Origin: Lotus japonicus
Taxonomy: Eukaryota; Streptophyta; Magnoliopsida; Fabales; Fabaceae
DNA: 64,000 bases
Direction: 5' to 3'
NCBI RefSeq assembly: GCF_012489685.1
Contig: NC_080042.1
Span: 82,088,983-82,152,982, forward strand
The notes beneath the pieces were generated by a model, which worked only from the letters and a program-made list of their open reading frames with translations, searched no databases and had not been told where the DNA came from. Both the position numbers and the translations under genes were made by a program. Of the stretch, positions 1 through 11,566 are shown piece after piece (within the stretch, counting starts at the first letter, position 1; the number at the start of each line of letters is the position of its first letter).

Positions 1-3000
1 TCCAGAGCTTTTGAAACTAGCTGGTTGCTATGATGAGGCAATCTCGGCTTATAGGCGCGCTCTTCTTAGCCAGTGGAACCTTGATAATGATTGCTGTGCA
101 AGGATTCAGAAATCGTTTGTTGTTTTTCTGCTGTACAGTGGGGTGGAGGCAAGTCCACCTAGCTTAGCTGTTCAAGTTGAGGGGTCATATGTGCCTAAAA
201 ATAATCTCGAAGAGGCAATTCTGCTTTTAATGATTCTTATTAGAAAGTTTTGCCTTGGTAAGACGAAATGGGACCCTTCAGTCATGGAACACCTGACTTT
301 TGCACTTTCTGTATGTAACCAAACTTCTATTTTGGCAAAGAACTTTCAAGAATTGATGCCCGGGGTATACCATCGTATCGATCGTTGGAATTCTTTAGCT
401 TTATGTCATAGTGGAGCAGGACAAAACGACAGTGCTTTGAATCTGCTTAGGAAGTCTTTGCACAAGCATGAACGACCAAATGACCTTACATCATTATTGT
501 TAGCTGCTAGGATCTGCAGTGAGCATCCCCATCTTGCTGCTGAGGGAGTGGACCATGCCCAGAGGGCAATAAGTAACGCTCAAGGCCTGAACGAGCATTT
601 AAAAGGCGTCGGTCTACGGATGTTAGGTCTTTGTTTGGGAAAGCAAGCTATGGTTGCTTCTTCTGACTTTGAGAGGTCTTGCCTTCAGTCAAAAGCACTG
701 GAGTCATTGGAGGAGGCAATTAGATTGGAGCGAAACAATTCTGATTTGATTTTTGAGTTGGCTGTTCAATATGCAAAGCACCGAAATTTGACTGCTGCTT
801 TGCGCTCTGCGAGGCATTTCTTTAATGAAACTGGTGGCTCTATATTGAAAGCTTGGATATTGCTTGTTCTGATTTTGTCTGCACAACAAAAATTTATGGA
901 AGCTGAAGTGGTGACAGATGCTGCTTTAGATCAGACTGCTAGATGGGAGCAGGGGCCACTACTTATGCTGAAAGCAAAACTGAAGATCTCCCAATCACGA
1001 ACGATGGATGCTATTGAAACTTACCGCTACCTTCTTGCATTGGTTCAAGCCCAGAAGAAGTCCTTTGGGCCTTTCCGAACTTGTTCAAAGGTAAGATTCT
1101 GCCATCTACTTATTTTGCTAGACATATAAGTTTTATATGAGCTTAGAAGATTATGGAAGCTTAAAAAAGCGAGCTTAGAGAAGAAACCAAAAACCACCCT
1201 GATGTTAATTACCAAACAGAAATACAGAAACAAGCATTTCTTAATGCTGCAGAAGGTAACCTATGAAAAAGTTGAGTTTGTTTTCTGGACATGGCAGTTA
1301 TATAGGAAGCTGTTGAAATTATAGGGCTTTAAGTCGAGAAGAAACTGAGATAAACTAGATTGTGAGTAATATTCTCTTGTGTAGTTTTATGTGATATGTT
1401 ATCAGATGTTTTGGATGTTAATCCCTATTTATACCTGTACCAACCTCCTATTCCTAATTAAAGAAGGAAACAAATCATGAAATACTGGAAGAAAAAAATA
1501 TCAAAAACAATACTAAAAGATAATCTAAGATACTCTGCGTTGCTTCAAGATAATGAAATACTAGGAGTTATTTTTCATATATTCTTGGGTTAAATAAACT
1601 TTTTAGTCCCATGTCTAGATTTGGTTTTAGTCCATGTTATCTATTTTTTATGATTTTAGTCCATACATTTACAATTAATTTTGGTTTCGATCTCCACCGT
1701 TAATATCTCATTGTTAATTGGTGATCCACGTCACCATTGACTCATGTCCAGAGTAATTCTATGTGGTCTATTTTGCTCCCAAGTTAGATATGATAGTTAG
1801 CTCTTTTAACACAAAAATTCACATTCAGATGAAGCCTCCTGAAATTGAATTGTCTTGTTTTTTTATTAAAATAAATAGCCATTAGACCTGACTTGACAAC
1901 AAATAGGCCACTATCAATTACTCTGTACATCGTCGGTGTTGACGGAAGCGGTGTTCCAGAGGTTGTGGGTGGTAATTTGTGGCTGGCTGGCTCTAAGAGC
2001 AAGGTTTTTGGAGCGAATTTGTTTCCTCTTGCAGAGATGGTTGGTTCAGTTTTTTGGGTTGAAGGGTGTCTTGGATCGTGCGTTTTTAGGTGCTTCGATC
2101 GGCCTACTCTCCGTGACACTATGTTATGGAGGGAGCTCTGGCCGTGTTTGGTTGATTAATTCCAAGAGTTTTTTTAGCGTTGCAGCTTTGGATTTGGACG
2201 TGGAGTGGGTCTTTGGTGTTGTGGGTGATGATTGTTGGCTTGTTTGTTGGGTCTTTTGTTTACTTGACTAGATGTGTCTCGGTGTTGTAGGTGTCGAACG
2301 ACTTATGTCGCTTTTTTCAACTTTATTGGGGCCTTTTCTAGTAGAGTAGACTCTAGGGTTTTTGGTCTTTAAAAGCTTCCTTGTGTTGCTTACCAGCTTT
2401 TGTTGGTTAGGTTATTATTCCCATGTTGAGAGGGGTTGTTTCTCAACAAGTTATATTTATATATATATCTATTATTCTCCTTTCAAAAAAAAATCAATTA
2501 CTCTGTAGATGTGGCAATGGTGAGATGGTGGCCCTCTGTTAGCCACATCTCCAATTAACGATGAGATTTTAATAAAGAAGATTGAAACCAAAATTATCTA
2601 TAAAAGTAGAGACCAAAACTATAAAAATTAGATTATTCTCCTTTCAAAAAAAAAAATCAATTACTCTGTACATGTGGCAATGGTGAGATGGTGGCCCTCT
2701 GTTAGCCACATCTCCAATTAACGATGAGATTTTAATAAAGAAGATTGAAACCAAAATTATCTATAAAAGTAGAGACCAAAACTATAAAAATTAGATGGTA
2801 GGGAACACAGCCAAATCTGACAATAAAATGTTGAACTAAAAACTTATTTAAGCTTATATTCTAATAGAAGGTTTATCTATAAAACATAACTATGAGTTCT
2901 CCAACTTATTTAAGCTTAGATTGGGAGAAAAAAAATGAGCATAAATTTGTTCTTTTAATATATTTCCTTTTATGTTGCTCCTTTGCTCACTGGAGTTTAA

Positions 3001-4027
3001 GTGCTTCCTTCATCGATTCTAAAATCAATATTGGTTATCACTCTTTCTAGGTCGATGATGATAAAGTAAACGAATTTGAGGTTTGGCATGGTCTGGCAAA
3101 TTTATATGCTAGCCTTTCTCATTGGAAGGATGCTGAAATCTGTTTGCAGAAGGCCAAGGATTTGAAGGAGAACTCCGCAGCAATAATGCACACAGAAGGC
3201 AAGACCAAAATCTTTGTGCTGTTTGAGGTTTTCTATTTTTGCATGTTGAACTTATCTCCAGCCTTCTTTTAATCTAATTGAGACTGATTCAGAACCAGGG
3301 ATTCAATCCCTTGCTTGCACATTCCTTTCTATTGGGAGTGTTTGTGACTGGTCATAGGCCTAATGCTGGATCCATTTGTAGTGGTATTTAAAAATTTAAG
3401 ACGGTGAAATCACATCCACAGATGGAGCAAATCTTTGGTACTCTATTGTACTGAGGAGTCAATGCTCCCTCTCTTACAAACACAGTTATCTTTCATTTTT
3501 ATTTTTGTAAAAATATTAAAAAGGGAATAAATGACCATAAAAGGATAGGTGACAACATTATAGATGATAGTACCTACTAGTACTACTACTGAATTTTCCC
3601 CCCAAAGAAGATATGGAGATAGAGCACGTCAACTTGTATGATATTAAATTCTGAGAGAACCTTCTCTAGGATTGACGTTTTATGTTTTTATTATATGCTT
3701 CTATCAGGTGTCTTGTTCGAAGGACGCGGGCAAAATCAAGAAGCTCTCAGTGCTGCGATTAATGCTATCCTACTTGAGCCAAACTATGTTCCAAGCAAGA
3801 TCTTGATGGGTTCTTTGGTTCAGAAATTGGGTTCAGAGGCTTTGCCTGCTGCAAGAAGCTTGCTGTCTGATGCACTTAGGATAGAGCCCACGAACCGCAT
3901 GGCTTGGTATCACTTGGGATTGGTTCACAAGAATGATGGCCGAATGGGTGATGCTGCTGATTGCTTCCAAGCTGCTTACATGCTTGAAGAATCTGATCCA
4001 ATTGAAAGTTTCAGCAGCATACATTAA
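1..4027 (+). CDS. NPGR-type calmodulin-binding TPR protein (5'-truncated by window edge)
   Basis: This is the C-terminal part of a tetratricopeptide protein like Arabidopsis NO POLLEN GERMINATION RELATED (NPGR). Exons: <1-1090, 3051-3198 and 3708-4027; the frame is open to the left edge, so the start lies outside the window. Helical TPR pairs are visible, for example CYDEAISAYRRALL near the start and NRMAWYHLGLVHKNDGRMGDA near the end. Reading phases join exactly (0, then 1). The second intron starts with GC (AG|GCAAGA), because no GT donor there keeps the frame. Family knowledge: these proteins bind calmodulin and NPG1 is needed for pollen germination; in NPGR complexes they are linked to a PI4-kinase/plasma-membrane scaffold. 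The first intron (about 2 kb) carries a nested transposon. Which NPG/NPGR paralogue this is cannot be decided here. Confidence 0.88.
1931..2493 (+). mobile_element. 5'-truncated LINE remnant with poly(A) and target-site duplication
   Basis: The insertion is bounded by TCAATTACTCTGTA at 1914 and again at 2494, right after a run of nine A residues. Long duplications plus a poly(A) tail are the signature of target-primed reverse transcription. No intact reading frame remains. The fragment sits inside the inverted-repeat element, so it inserted after that element. Confidence 0.65.
2471..2794. repeat. Tandem duplication (about 161 bp x 2) of LINE tail plus transposon arm
   Basis: Unit one (2471-2631) and unit two (2632-2794) are nearly identical. 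Each holds the LINE 3' tail, its poly(A), the downstream target-site copy and part of the transposon right arm. Visible differences are two extra A residues in the poly(A) and one G/C change in the target copy. The duplication therefore postdates the LINE insertion. Confidence 0.85.
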
Positions 4028-5267
4028 CTAGCTTCGACTTCAGAACAGTTAACTCTGCAGCCATCAGTGATTTATACCATTGAGTTTTCAGCTAATACAT
4101 CTTCTGTGTTCAATGGGACACATTAGGAACATTTTTAGCAGATACATTCCCTTTTTGAAGCAGAAAATTGAAATATTGTCATCACAGACTAGGCTCAAAG
4201 TAAAGGAACTGAAACCATTATTTGAGAATAAAATGAAACGTGATCGATGTTAGTCTGGTTGTAGGATGGATGAATTGTAAAGAACTTAGACTGGCAGAGA
4301 TTTTAATGTATGTCGCTTAGTAGAGCAGTATCTATGTAGAGAGAATAGAGATTCACTTTTTTTCTTTAATGTGCTTTAGTTTTTAGGCTAGATCTACAAA
4401 AGGAAAAATGTGTTTGGAGAGTCACTTGAATACAAATGCAACCCCTTGTGCTGTTATGTACATTTCTGTAGTAACTTTAACTTGGATGTGGTTACATGTG
4501 TAGGTGTAAGTAAGCCCAAATATATGTTTCCACTTTCTTTTGGTAGAAAGAAATATGCTATGCACAATTATATTTCTACTTTCATTTGGGCACATATACC
4601 CATTCTTACAATGTGTAGATAGTGCATGTTTCGAATAATCACGTATGTCATAGATTGCATTTGGGACATAAGTAACTGTAAGTAGCTTCTCACAAACTTA
4701 CGTGAATATAAGGCGTCCAAATAGAGAAGAAAACACGCGGTTAGTTTATTACCCTATATAATGCATATTGAAAATAAGCATTGGCTTTGTGGTTAATGAT
4801 AACTTTTTTTACGTTTCAAGAAGATTAAAGGTCATATTAGTCCCTGTCTTTGTATGTGATTTTGAATTTAGTCCCTTTCCGGAAAAAAAACTAAGCGATA
4901 TCTCCCTGACATTTTTTCAATTTTGGTATTAGTCCTCGTCGGACGGCGAAGCTCCTGCGAGGCTCCTAGTGGCACGTTGACATGGAAAATAATCCTAGGT
5001 GGATTTTTTTATTGTTAACTTGTTTTTAACACAATTAAAAATTACATATTTATAAGGATGAAAAGCTTGTGCATTAGTATAAACCTTGTTTACACTCACA
5101 ATTTCCATAAAATTAAAAAATATTTTAAGTAAAATTAAAAACAAATATAAATATTCTTATAAATATATATAACTCACGTATGTTTTGGTTCAATTGTTTG
5201 TTTGTCGAAGAACTAGAACCTCGAGGGACAAAGCTCAGAAGAGGGTTAAGCTTCTGAGGGATTCTCC
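4028..5267. other. NPGR 3' flank and RPB6 upstream region, with a transposon arm
   Basis: The first part is the presumed NPGR 3' UTR. About 4826-5040 resembles one arm of the plant repeats that contain 'TTAGTCCCT' blocks, but no matching inverted arm is present, so it looks like a partial element. The rest is AT-rich. The 5' UTR of RPB6 probably begins near 5200. Confidence 0.4.
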
Positions 5268-7627
5268 ATGGCCGACGAAGACTATGATGATGTTGACATG
5301 GGGTTAGTCCTATTCCTCTCTTCATCTCTGTTCATTCAAATTAGGGTTTGAAACCCTTTCAGTTCAGACGAGTGAGTCTTAATCTTATTGCTTCTGTTTC
5401 TGCATATTATAGCAAAAACGGAAACTTTTGTAAATTTCCTCTTCTGGGTTTGCTCTAGTTTCTGTGTGTGGTATTTTGAATTGCTACAATTAGAGCCATT
5501 TGTTTTGTACTCTGCATGTTACTGCTGAAGTGAATGGTTTCTCATTGATGGTGATAATGTAGGTACGAGGATGAGCCTGTAGAGCCTGAGATTGAGGTAT
5601 TTTTTTGTTTTGTTTGGGTTATGATTTTATTTATGTTTATGAAACTTGGCATTGAATGAGTTGGTGGATTGAGCAGGAAGGTGCAGAGGAGGATTTGGAG
5701 AACAAGAATGAGGAGGAAGAAAATGGAGGAGAACCTCTTGAGACTGAGGAGAAGGAAGAGGCACAACCAGTGCAGAGGCCTCGGAAGACGTCCAAGTATA
5801 TGACCAAGTATGAGAGAGCCAGGATTTTGGGTACCCGTGCTCTTCAAATCAGGTTTTCTTCTCAACTTTTTCAGAGTCTAAGATTCTGCTTCTTCATTAT
5901 TTGTGATGCTATAACACCAGTTTTTGTATTTCTGGTTGACCAGCATGAATGCACCTGTCATGGTTGAGTTGGCCGGGGAAACTGACCCACTTGAGGTAAT
6001 AAAACCTTTTGTTCCCATTACAATCTCATGCTTTTGCTCTTGTACATTTCAAACTCATCTGTTTCTCAATTTCATCGTTTCGAGGGTGAGGGTATCTGTA
6101 TTGTAAATATCCAAATAGTTGTCTACTTGTCTGTAATCTGAAATTAGATATAAGTATAGCTGAGAAAGGATGGCTAATGCCCTACTTAAAGAAAGTTCAT
6201 AAATATAAGTATAGACTATAATCCGCGCGTTGCATTGATATTATAGTAATTGATTTCTTTCCTCTCCACCCTTTCCTTTTTACCTATTCTCTTCTATTTT
6301 TAAAGAATTAAATGGTATGTGCTGTAAGTGGACTGCAAACTGAACTTCATCCTTCTCTTGTTGCTGTTTGATTGATGGGTTCGTGAGGGGTCTAAATGAG
6401 ATAATGCTTGAAGCATACATGAATGATCTTTGAAGATAATTTTATGCATTATTGATTTTTGGTATGTTTGCTAGGATTCTGAGAATTTTAAACTGGTTTA
6501 ACTCTGATATAAATCTTGATAATATGTGTACAAATACGTGCTGGTTTGTTGTTACAAATATAATGGCTTTGACTGTGGGAAGTTCATGGCTACATGCTCA
6601 ATGCCTCAATTAGATTGATTATTTGCAAATGCAAGGATGCTTTGTTATTGTTAATTTTTGGGCTGCTTCTTGTTGCTGTCAACACTGTGGTACAAGTTTG
6701 AGGCTATTATGTAAGTAAATAAATAAAATACTCTTGGGATATTATTGATGCCCCTGTGATTAAAAGTGGTGAACTGGTGATTTAAGTTGCTTAACTTAAT
6801 GAAATTTTATTAATCTCTGTTTTGAGATTGACAATTACTTGGGAATAACTTTCTGGTATGAGAAGTTACAGGTTCAAGAACGTTTAAGATTTAAACATCT
6901 CCCGCAGATGAGCAGTGTACTTTGTATTATATACTGAGTGTGATTTGCTATTGTTATGTTATTTGATTCAATTCTCAGGTTTAGTTTTGGTGAAGAATAC
7001 ACTGTGCACTTTATACAAGGAATAACTTGATTATGGGGTCTCTGAATTTTTATAAGTTGATGTGAACCATGTCCAACCTATGGCCCTGCTTGCCTCTTGA
7101 TTCACTTTGCCTTCAATTTATCTTGTTTAACCTTTTTCAATTCCAATTATCACTGTTTCATTTCCTGCCTGTTCTGTTGATTATTTTAAGTTTTGACCCC
7201 CTTTTTTGTATTTGCTATTAGGAACATATGTTAGCTCTGTTGTGGTTTCTTCAGTTTTATTTTATATCAGTACTCAGTAGTGTGATAGCTATAGTTTTAC
7301 ATTTAATTTGAGATTGTACCTAGATTATATAAAATCTTGTCTTGTTCTCCCAACTGGTCAGATTGCCATGAAGGAGCTTCGAGAGCGGAAAATACCGTTT
7401 ACCATCCGTCGCTACTTGCCTGATGGAAGGTAAATACTACCCAATATTTAAGTTGCCCAAGTTGTGGACTTTCCTCGTGGGACTTCAAAACTGATTCCGC
7501 GCTTTTGTGTCATACTCACTGTTGTCTTTTTCTTTTTTTTGTTGCTGCATTTTGCAGTTATGAAGATTGGGGAGTTGATGAGCTGATTGTGGAAGACTCA
7601 TGGAAGAGGCAAGTGGGTGGTGATTGA
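5268..7627 (+). CDS. NRPB6: RPB6/RPABC2, common subunit of nuclear RNA polymerases
   Basis: Six coding exons (5268-5302, 5563-5596, 5677-5852, 5944-5995, 7362-7429, 7558-7627) join in phase to a 144-aa protein, the usual length of plant RPB6. RPB6 is shared by RNA polymerases I, II and III, and in plants also IV and V. It clamps near the base of the polymerase and supports assembly. The acidic N-terminal tail (about residues 1-55, many E/D) is followed by the conserved core: [20 protein letters not shown], then [19 protein letters not shown] and [15 protein letters not shown] near the C-terminus. The start codon opens [17 protein letters not shown], matching the family. The 1.37-kb fourth intron is the largest. 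Plants often have two RPB6 copies; I cannot say which one this is. Confidence 0.95.
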
Positions 7628-8490
7628 TGGTTTGAACTGATAGGTCTGGATAGGAGTTAACGGACACTAAAGATTTCTCTTGAAATTTATCGATGATTTG
7701 TCTGAAGCTGAAACTGATCTATGGTCCTACCAAAAAGCTTGTAGCGTTTTAATTTTATCGCTATTAGGACACAGTGCAATATGAACATGTTATTTGTCTT
7801 TGGTTTTCATGGTGTTTGTCATGTGGTCTTCTGCATCATAGCAATAGAACTAATTACTAAACCTAAAATCCTAAATGACGAGCTTTGTTAAAAGTACTTC
7901 TGCGTATTATGTGCTTTATAGATGTTTATGCAATCTGTTCTTCCTTTACTTAAATATGATTTTTTCTTCTAGTAGTGTTTCTAATAAAATCTACTCACTG
8001 CGAAATCTGCAAAGTTGTCAAACATGACAATTAACCGAGCAATACAAGTTAGAAGAGAACTTGAGTCATCTTATTAATTTTCGGCTGTAGTTCAGCTTAA
8101 TGGCGTTCTTAGATTCCAATTAAGACAACTCTTAATTAAAGTCATGATCAAGCTCAATTACATTCTGGATGGACTCTAGTGGTTAGTATCAAGACAGTGA
8201 AAACAGTGAAGGCACAAATCAGTGTCAATATGTCATAGAGAATGTGGAAATATGGTATTGATGGAAGTGACAAAAGTAAAAGCTATTCTCCAATTCCCTC
8301 TTCCTTGGTTTCAGCTAAAACTTTATAAGTTCAAAATTTGTTAATAACTCGATAGGAGGAGAATTTGTTAATAACTCATAAAACAGTGTGAATAGCTGGT
8401 CCAAGTCTACTAACCCAACAAAGGGCTTTACAAATCAGCTACTATTACAGATATGATGACCGAGTTTTCTTCTACTATATCTCTACCAAC
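7628..8490. other. Convergent 3' flanks between RPB6 and the ankyrin gene
   Basis: This holds the presumed 3' UTRs of two convergent genes. I see no further gene or clear repeat. Confidence 0.4.
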
Positions 8491-9616
8491 CTACATGTTT
8501 TCTTCTTCTTCGGCATCATCTGAACTTTGGAGATGGCTTAGCTTCACTCTTGCCTTTTTCGGTTGTGGTAAGTCTTCTCTTGGTTCATCATCTTCATTAC
8601 CCTTCCTCTTCTCTCTCTCACCTTTTTCTTCATCAACAACAGCTGCAGGACGTTCATCAGCACCCAAATTACCTTCCGATTCCAATGACAGCGCCTTTGT
8701 ATCAGATTCTCCAGCTTCATCCTTATCTTTAGATTCTCCAGCTCCATCTTTATCTTTAGATTCTCCACCTACATCCTTATCTTTTGATTCTCCATTCTTA
8801 GCTGATCTTTCATATCCCTCCAGAAAAGAGCGAACTTCTTCATCAGTAGCAAGATCCAAAGGCGTCTTCCCCGCCTTTGTCTTCGCACTGAGGCTAACCC
8901 CTTTCTTGGCCAAGTACTTAACAAGCTCCAAATGAGAACCTTGAGCAGCATAATGCAACGGACTCATTCCTTTGCGAGTAAAGGATTTGATAGAGGCCCC
9001 AGCCGAAACTAGAGCCTGAACAACTCTCAAGTGCCCCTTCTGCGCCGCAAAGTGTACCGCAGCCATGTCATCCATAGCAGCAGCACCAACAGCAGCCTTG
9101 TTCTGGCACAGATAACTTACAACCTCCGCATGCCCGGCAAATGCTGCTAAATGCAGTCTATAGTCCAAATTTGTTTGTCAAAGAAACAACATAGCAATAA
9201 CAGAATTTCAAAATTCCCAAGAAAAACCCTAGTTACTAAACCCAGATAAAAGTTTCTTCCTTTTTTCCTCAATTCAGCTTAAAATACAATAATCATATAA
9301 TGTTGAAGAAAAATTCAACCATCTATATTGATTTTAACATGTAGATAACATAAACATGAATCATAAATATGAAAAATGAAATTCTCAAGAGCATGTAAGA
9401 ATTAACCTAATAATCAGATAATAGATGCAATGAAATGATGAATCATCACGCTATTGAAAGGGAAGAAGGATACGGTGTTCTGGAATGCTTATCTCTGGAA
9501 TTAACGGCGAGAGGATTTGAAATCAAAATTGACTGAACGGCGGTGAGATCGCCGGACCTTGCCGCCGTATGAAGGTCGTTGGCGGTTCCCGATTTGTGTG
9601 GATTGCCCTTACCCAT
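8491..9616 (-). CDS. Small ankyrin-repeat protein with acidic/Lys-rich tail
   Basis: Two exons on the minus strand (9616-9474, then 9157-8491) give 269 aa. The joined sequence reads smoothly through the junction (HSRTPLHLAAFAGHAEVV), which is a perfect ankyrin consensus, so the splice is well supported. About four ankyrin repeats span residues 12-145 (TPLHLAA, AAVHFAAQKGH, SPLHYAAQGSH, TPLDLA). The tail is charged, with three GESKDKD units, a basic patch (PKKARVKLSHLQ) and an acidic end. Ankyrin repeats mediate protein binding; the partner is unknown. I recall similar plant proteins with the same N-terminus but no established function. The intron has U12-type features. Start: first ATG of the open frame (MGKGNPHKSGT). 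Confidence 0.85.
8700..8796. repeat. Coding minisatellite, 30-bp period, three units
   Basis: On the minus strand three successive units encode GESKDKD followed by a variable tripeptide (10 aa = 30 bp). The repeat unit keeps the frame, so copy-number change would lengthen or shorten the charged linker without a frameshift. Confidence 0.8.
9158..9473 (-). other. Candidate U12-type (minor spliceosome) intron of the ankyrin gene
   Basis: On the minus strand the donor reads GTATCCTTCT, a match to the U12 consensus RTATCCTT. About 20 nt before the acceptor lies TTCTTTGAC, one mismatch from the U12 branch-site consensus TTCCTTRAC. The bases just before the acceptor (AATTTGGACTATAG) lack a polypyrimidine tract, as expected for U12 introns. 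Confidence 0.75.
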
Positions 9617-9870
9617 CTTCTCTCCTTCTTCTTCTTCACGCTGTTACCCTGCAAAAACCCTTGCTGGTTCTGCTCTTCTCTTCTCCTAAAAATCAAAATG
9701 CTCTTTTCTTTTCTCCCTCTCCCCCCTTTCATATTTTCTTTCCTTTTTTTTTTGCAATTTTTATGATTAATTAAAACTAAAAATTTGATGATAATAATAC
9801 CAATATATTATTATATGTAAATTATTATTTTTTTACAAAATTTTTAGTACTCATCTAAAACTACTTGAGA
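9617..9870. other. 5' flank of ankyrin gene
   Basis: Pyrimidine-rich sequence on the plus strand (purine-rich in the gene's sense) grades into AT-rich DNA. It is the likely leader and promoter; I could not pick a TATA box with confidence. Confidence 0.35.
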
Positions 9871-10065
9871 AAGCAAGAAAAGTTAGCTCAATTGGTAAGG
9901 ACGGACAACTTCTTCTCAGAAGATTGTGTGTTTGATTCTCGCTGTTAATGTGAGGCCAAGATGGATATATAAGAACATCGTCAATCGGCCTATGATTTCA
10001 GAGACATGTTGTGACTCATGGTAGTGACTGGAGCCGAACACACCCAATTTTTCTTCATTGGAAAA
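9871..10065 (+). mobile_element. tRNA-derived SINE-like element, copy 1
   Basis: An A-box-like stretch (GTTAGCTCAATTGGTAAGG) is followed about 40 nt later by a B-box-like stretch (GTGTTTGATTCTCGC). The body then matches the copy near 14.1 kb: 'TGATTTCAGAGACATGT' and 'GGAGCCGAACACACCCAA' here correspond to 'TGATTCCAGAGACGTGT' and 'GGAGTTGAACTCACCCGAA' there. This head-plus-shared-body structure is that of plant SINEs. Confidence 0.65.
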
Positions 10066-11566
10066 TATAAAAGTGAATGAGTTTTGTAACTTGTCTTGAT
10101 TTTTTTTTTTTTTTTTCATAATAAATTTTTTCAATTTACAATATAGTGATTTGAAGTTTTGTACTCTAAAAATGAAATGAATAATATCATTTTCTTTCAC
10201 TTTAAATGGGTACCGGAGAATGAAATATCAAAATTGAAGTTATTGCGAGATTACAAAGTGACTGCACAAAATTCATCACCCATTTTTGCCTTTTCCCTTT
10301 AGTTTGTAGATTGGTATGGAGTTTCTTTAGGTTAAGCACATAACCAATGAGAATGAGTAGAGATTCACTCAAGAATGACATAAACAAGCTCAAAACACAC
10401 TTATCTCGGAGAAGGCCACTCATTTAATTTTCCCTCTGCCTTCAATGGCGAAAATGATATCGTTTGAGGAATCTTATGACGATGCTCATAAAATCAAAAT
10501 ATTTTGAGATGTGGGAGATATTCATCAAGAATGGAAAACATGAGCCAAGAGATGATGTTGGGAACACTAAACAAAGGTCTTAATTTGCTGTGTTTGTTTA
10601 ATGTGTATTTTAATTAAATACACATGAAACATTTAAAATTCTCTTAAATATAATTTGGTCTTAGCAAAAAGAAAATTAAGTGAAGTAAGCAAAAAAATTA
10701 AGAATCAAAATAACACAAGTAACATATTTGGCAGACAAAGCATATATTTTCTCATTAAGTGAAGTAGTTTCCTATACCTCATGAATACTCACTAAAAATA
10801 ACTGCCTTGCTGCGGCAAATTTACATGCATCAAGACCACAATTATCAACAAGCCTAATTGTCAGTTTTTATTACACTGAACTGAATATTGCCTCATTCTT
10901 TTTTGTATCATATATGAGCTTTAAAAACAAACGAAGATGTCAACCAAAATGAAAAAAAGTTCAAAACAAAAATCCTCCCATGCTGAGTATAGCCTTCCAG
11001 AATCCAGGTTGCTCTGTTGTCCCATTCCTGAGCATCAAAATTTCTAATTTTAGATACTGTTAATATGAAAGGAAAGATGTCTAGGCTAGGCAGACCGCAG
11101 AAATCCATCATCAATCCAAATTGAAAGAATACTCACAAAATTCCATAAAATTAAAAAGAAATGGCAGGCACAAACCACATAGAAATCTAATAAAATCTCA
11201 ATCCTTATCAAAATCAAATAGGTCTAAACCTGCAATATTTTTTCTGCTACAGAATTTCACTTAATATTTTTACTGGAATGTGTCAATACAATAGATGGAC
11301 TCAAACAGAACATAAAGAAAAATCAGGCAAATTCATCATTTAATCTTAAATTCAATAGAAATAGTGTCTATAAATTCATCATTTAATCTCAATTCTATAA
11401 ATATTTCAACAGAACATGCACACAATCATTCAAGCAATGAATCAATATCTGATACAGAGAGACTGGATTAATAGACACAGACACTAGCCTAATCTCATAA
11501 ACCACGAAAGGCATCAAGAATTGACACTCACCATGAAGGAATCAGTAAGCATCCACCAGCTGAATC
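10066..11566. other. Intergenic and presumed 3' region of the 187-aa coiled-coil gene
   Basis: AT-rich DNA without a convincing coding frame. The part nearest 11566 is probably 3' UTR of the minus-strand gene. Nothing else stands out. Confidence 0.35.

Larger units (their letters stand above)
1587..2853. mobile_element. Diverged inverted-repeat DNA transposon in NPGR intron, interrupted by a LINE
   Basis: The left end (about 1587-1735) and the right end (about 2690-2853, read on the minus strand) are diverged inverted copies. Matching blocks include TTAAATAA..TTTTTAGT, AATTTTGGTTTC and TCATTGTTAATTGG. I saw no transposase. Long, A/T-rich inverted arms of this kind are typical of Mutator-like or other nonautonomous elements; I could not define a target-site duplication, so the superfamily is open. 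The whole element lies between NPGR exons. Confidence 0.6.

Noticed and set aside
1784..2271. Overlapping 88-111-aa frames on both strands
   Set aside because: They lie inside a transposon nest in an intron and match nothing recognisable.
9881..9960. A functional tRNA gene
   Set aside because: A and B boxes are tRNA-like, but I could not pair an acceptor stem or a normal anticodon arm, and a related copy with the same body near 14.1 kb points to a SINE.
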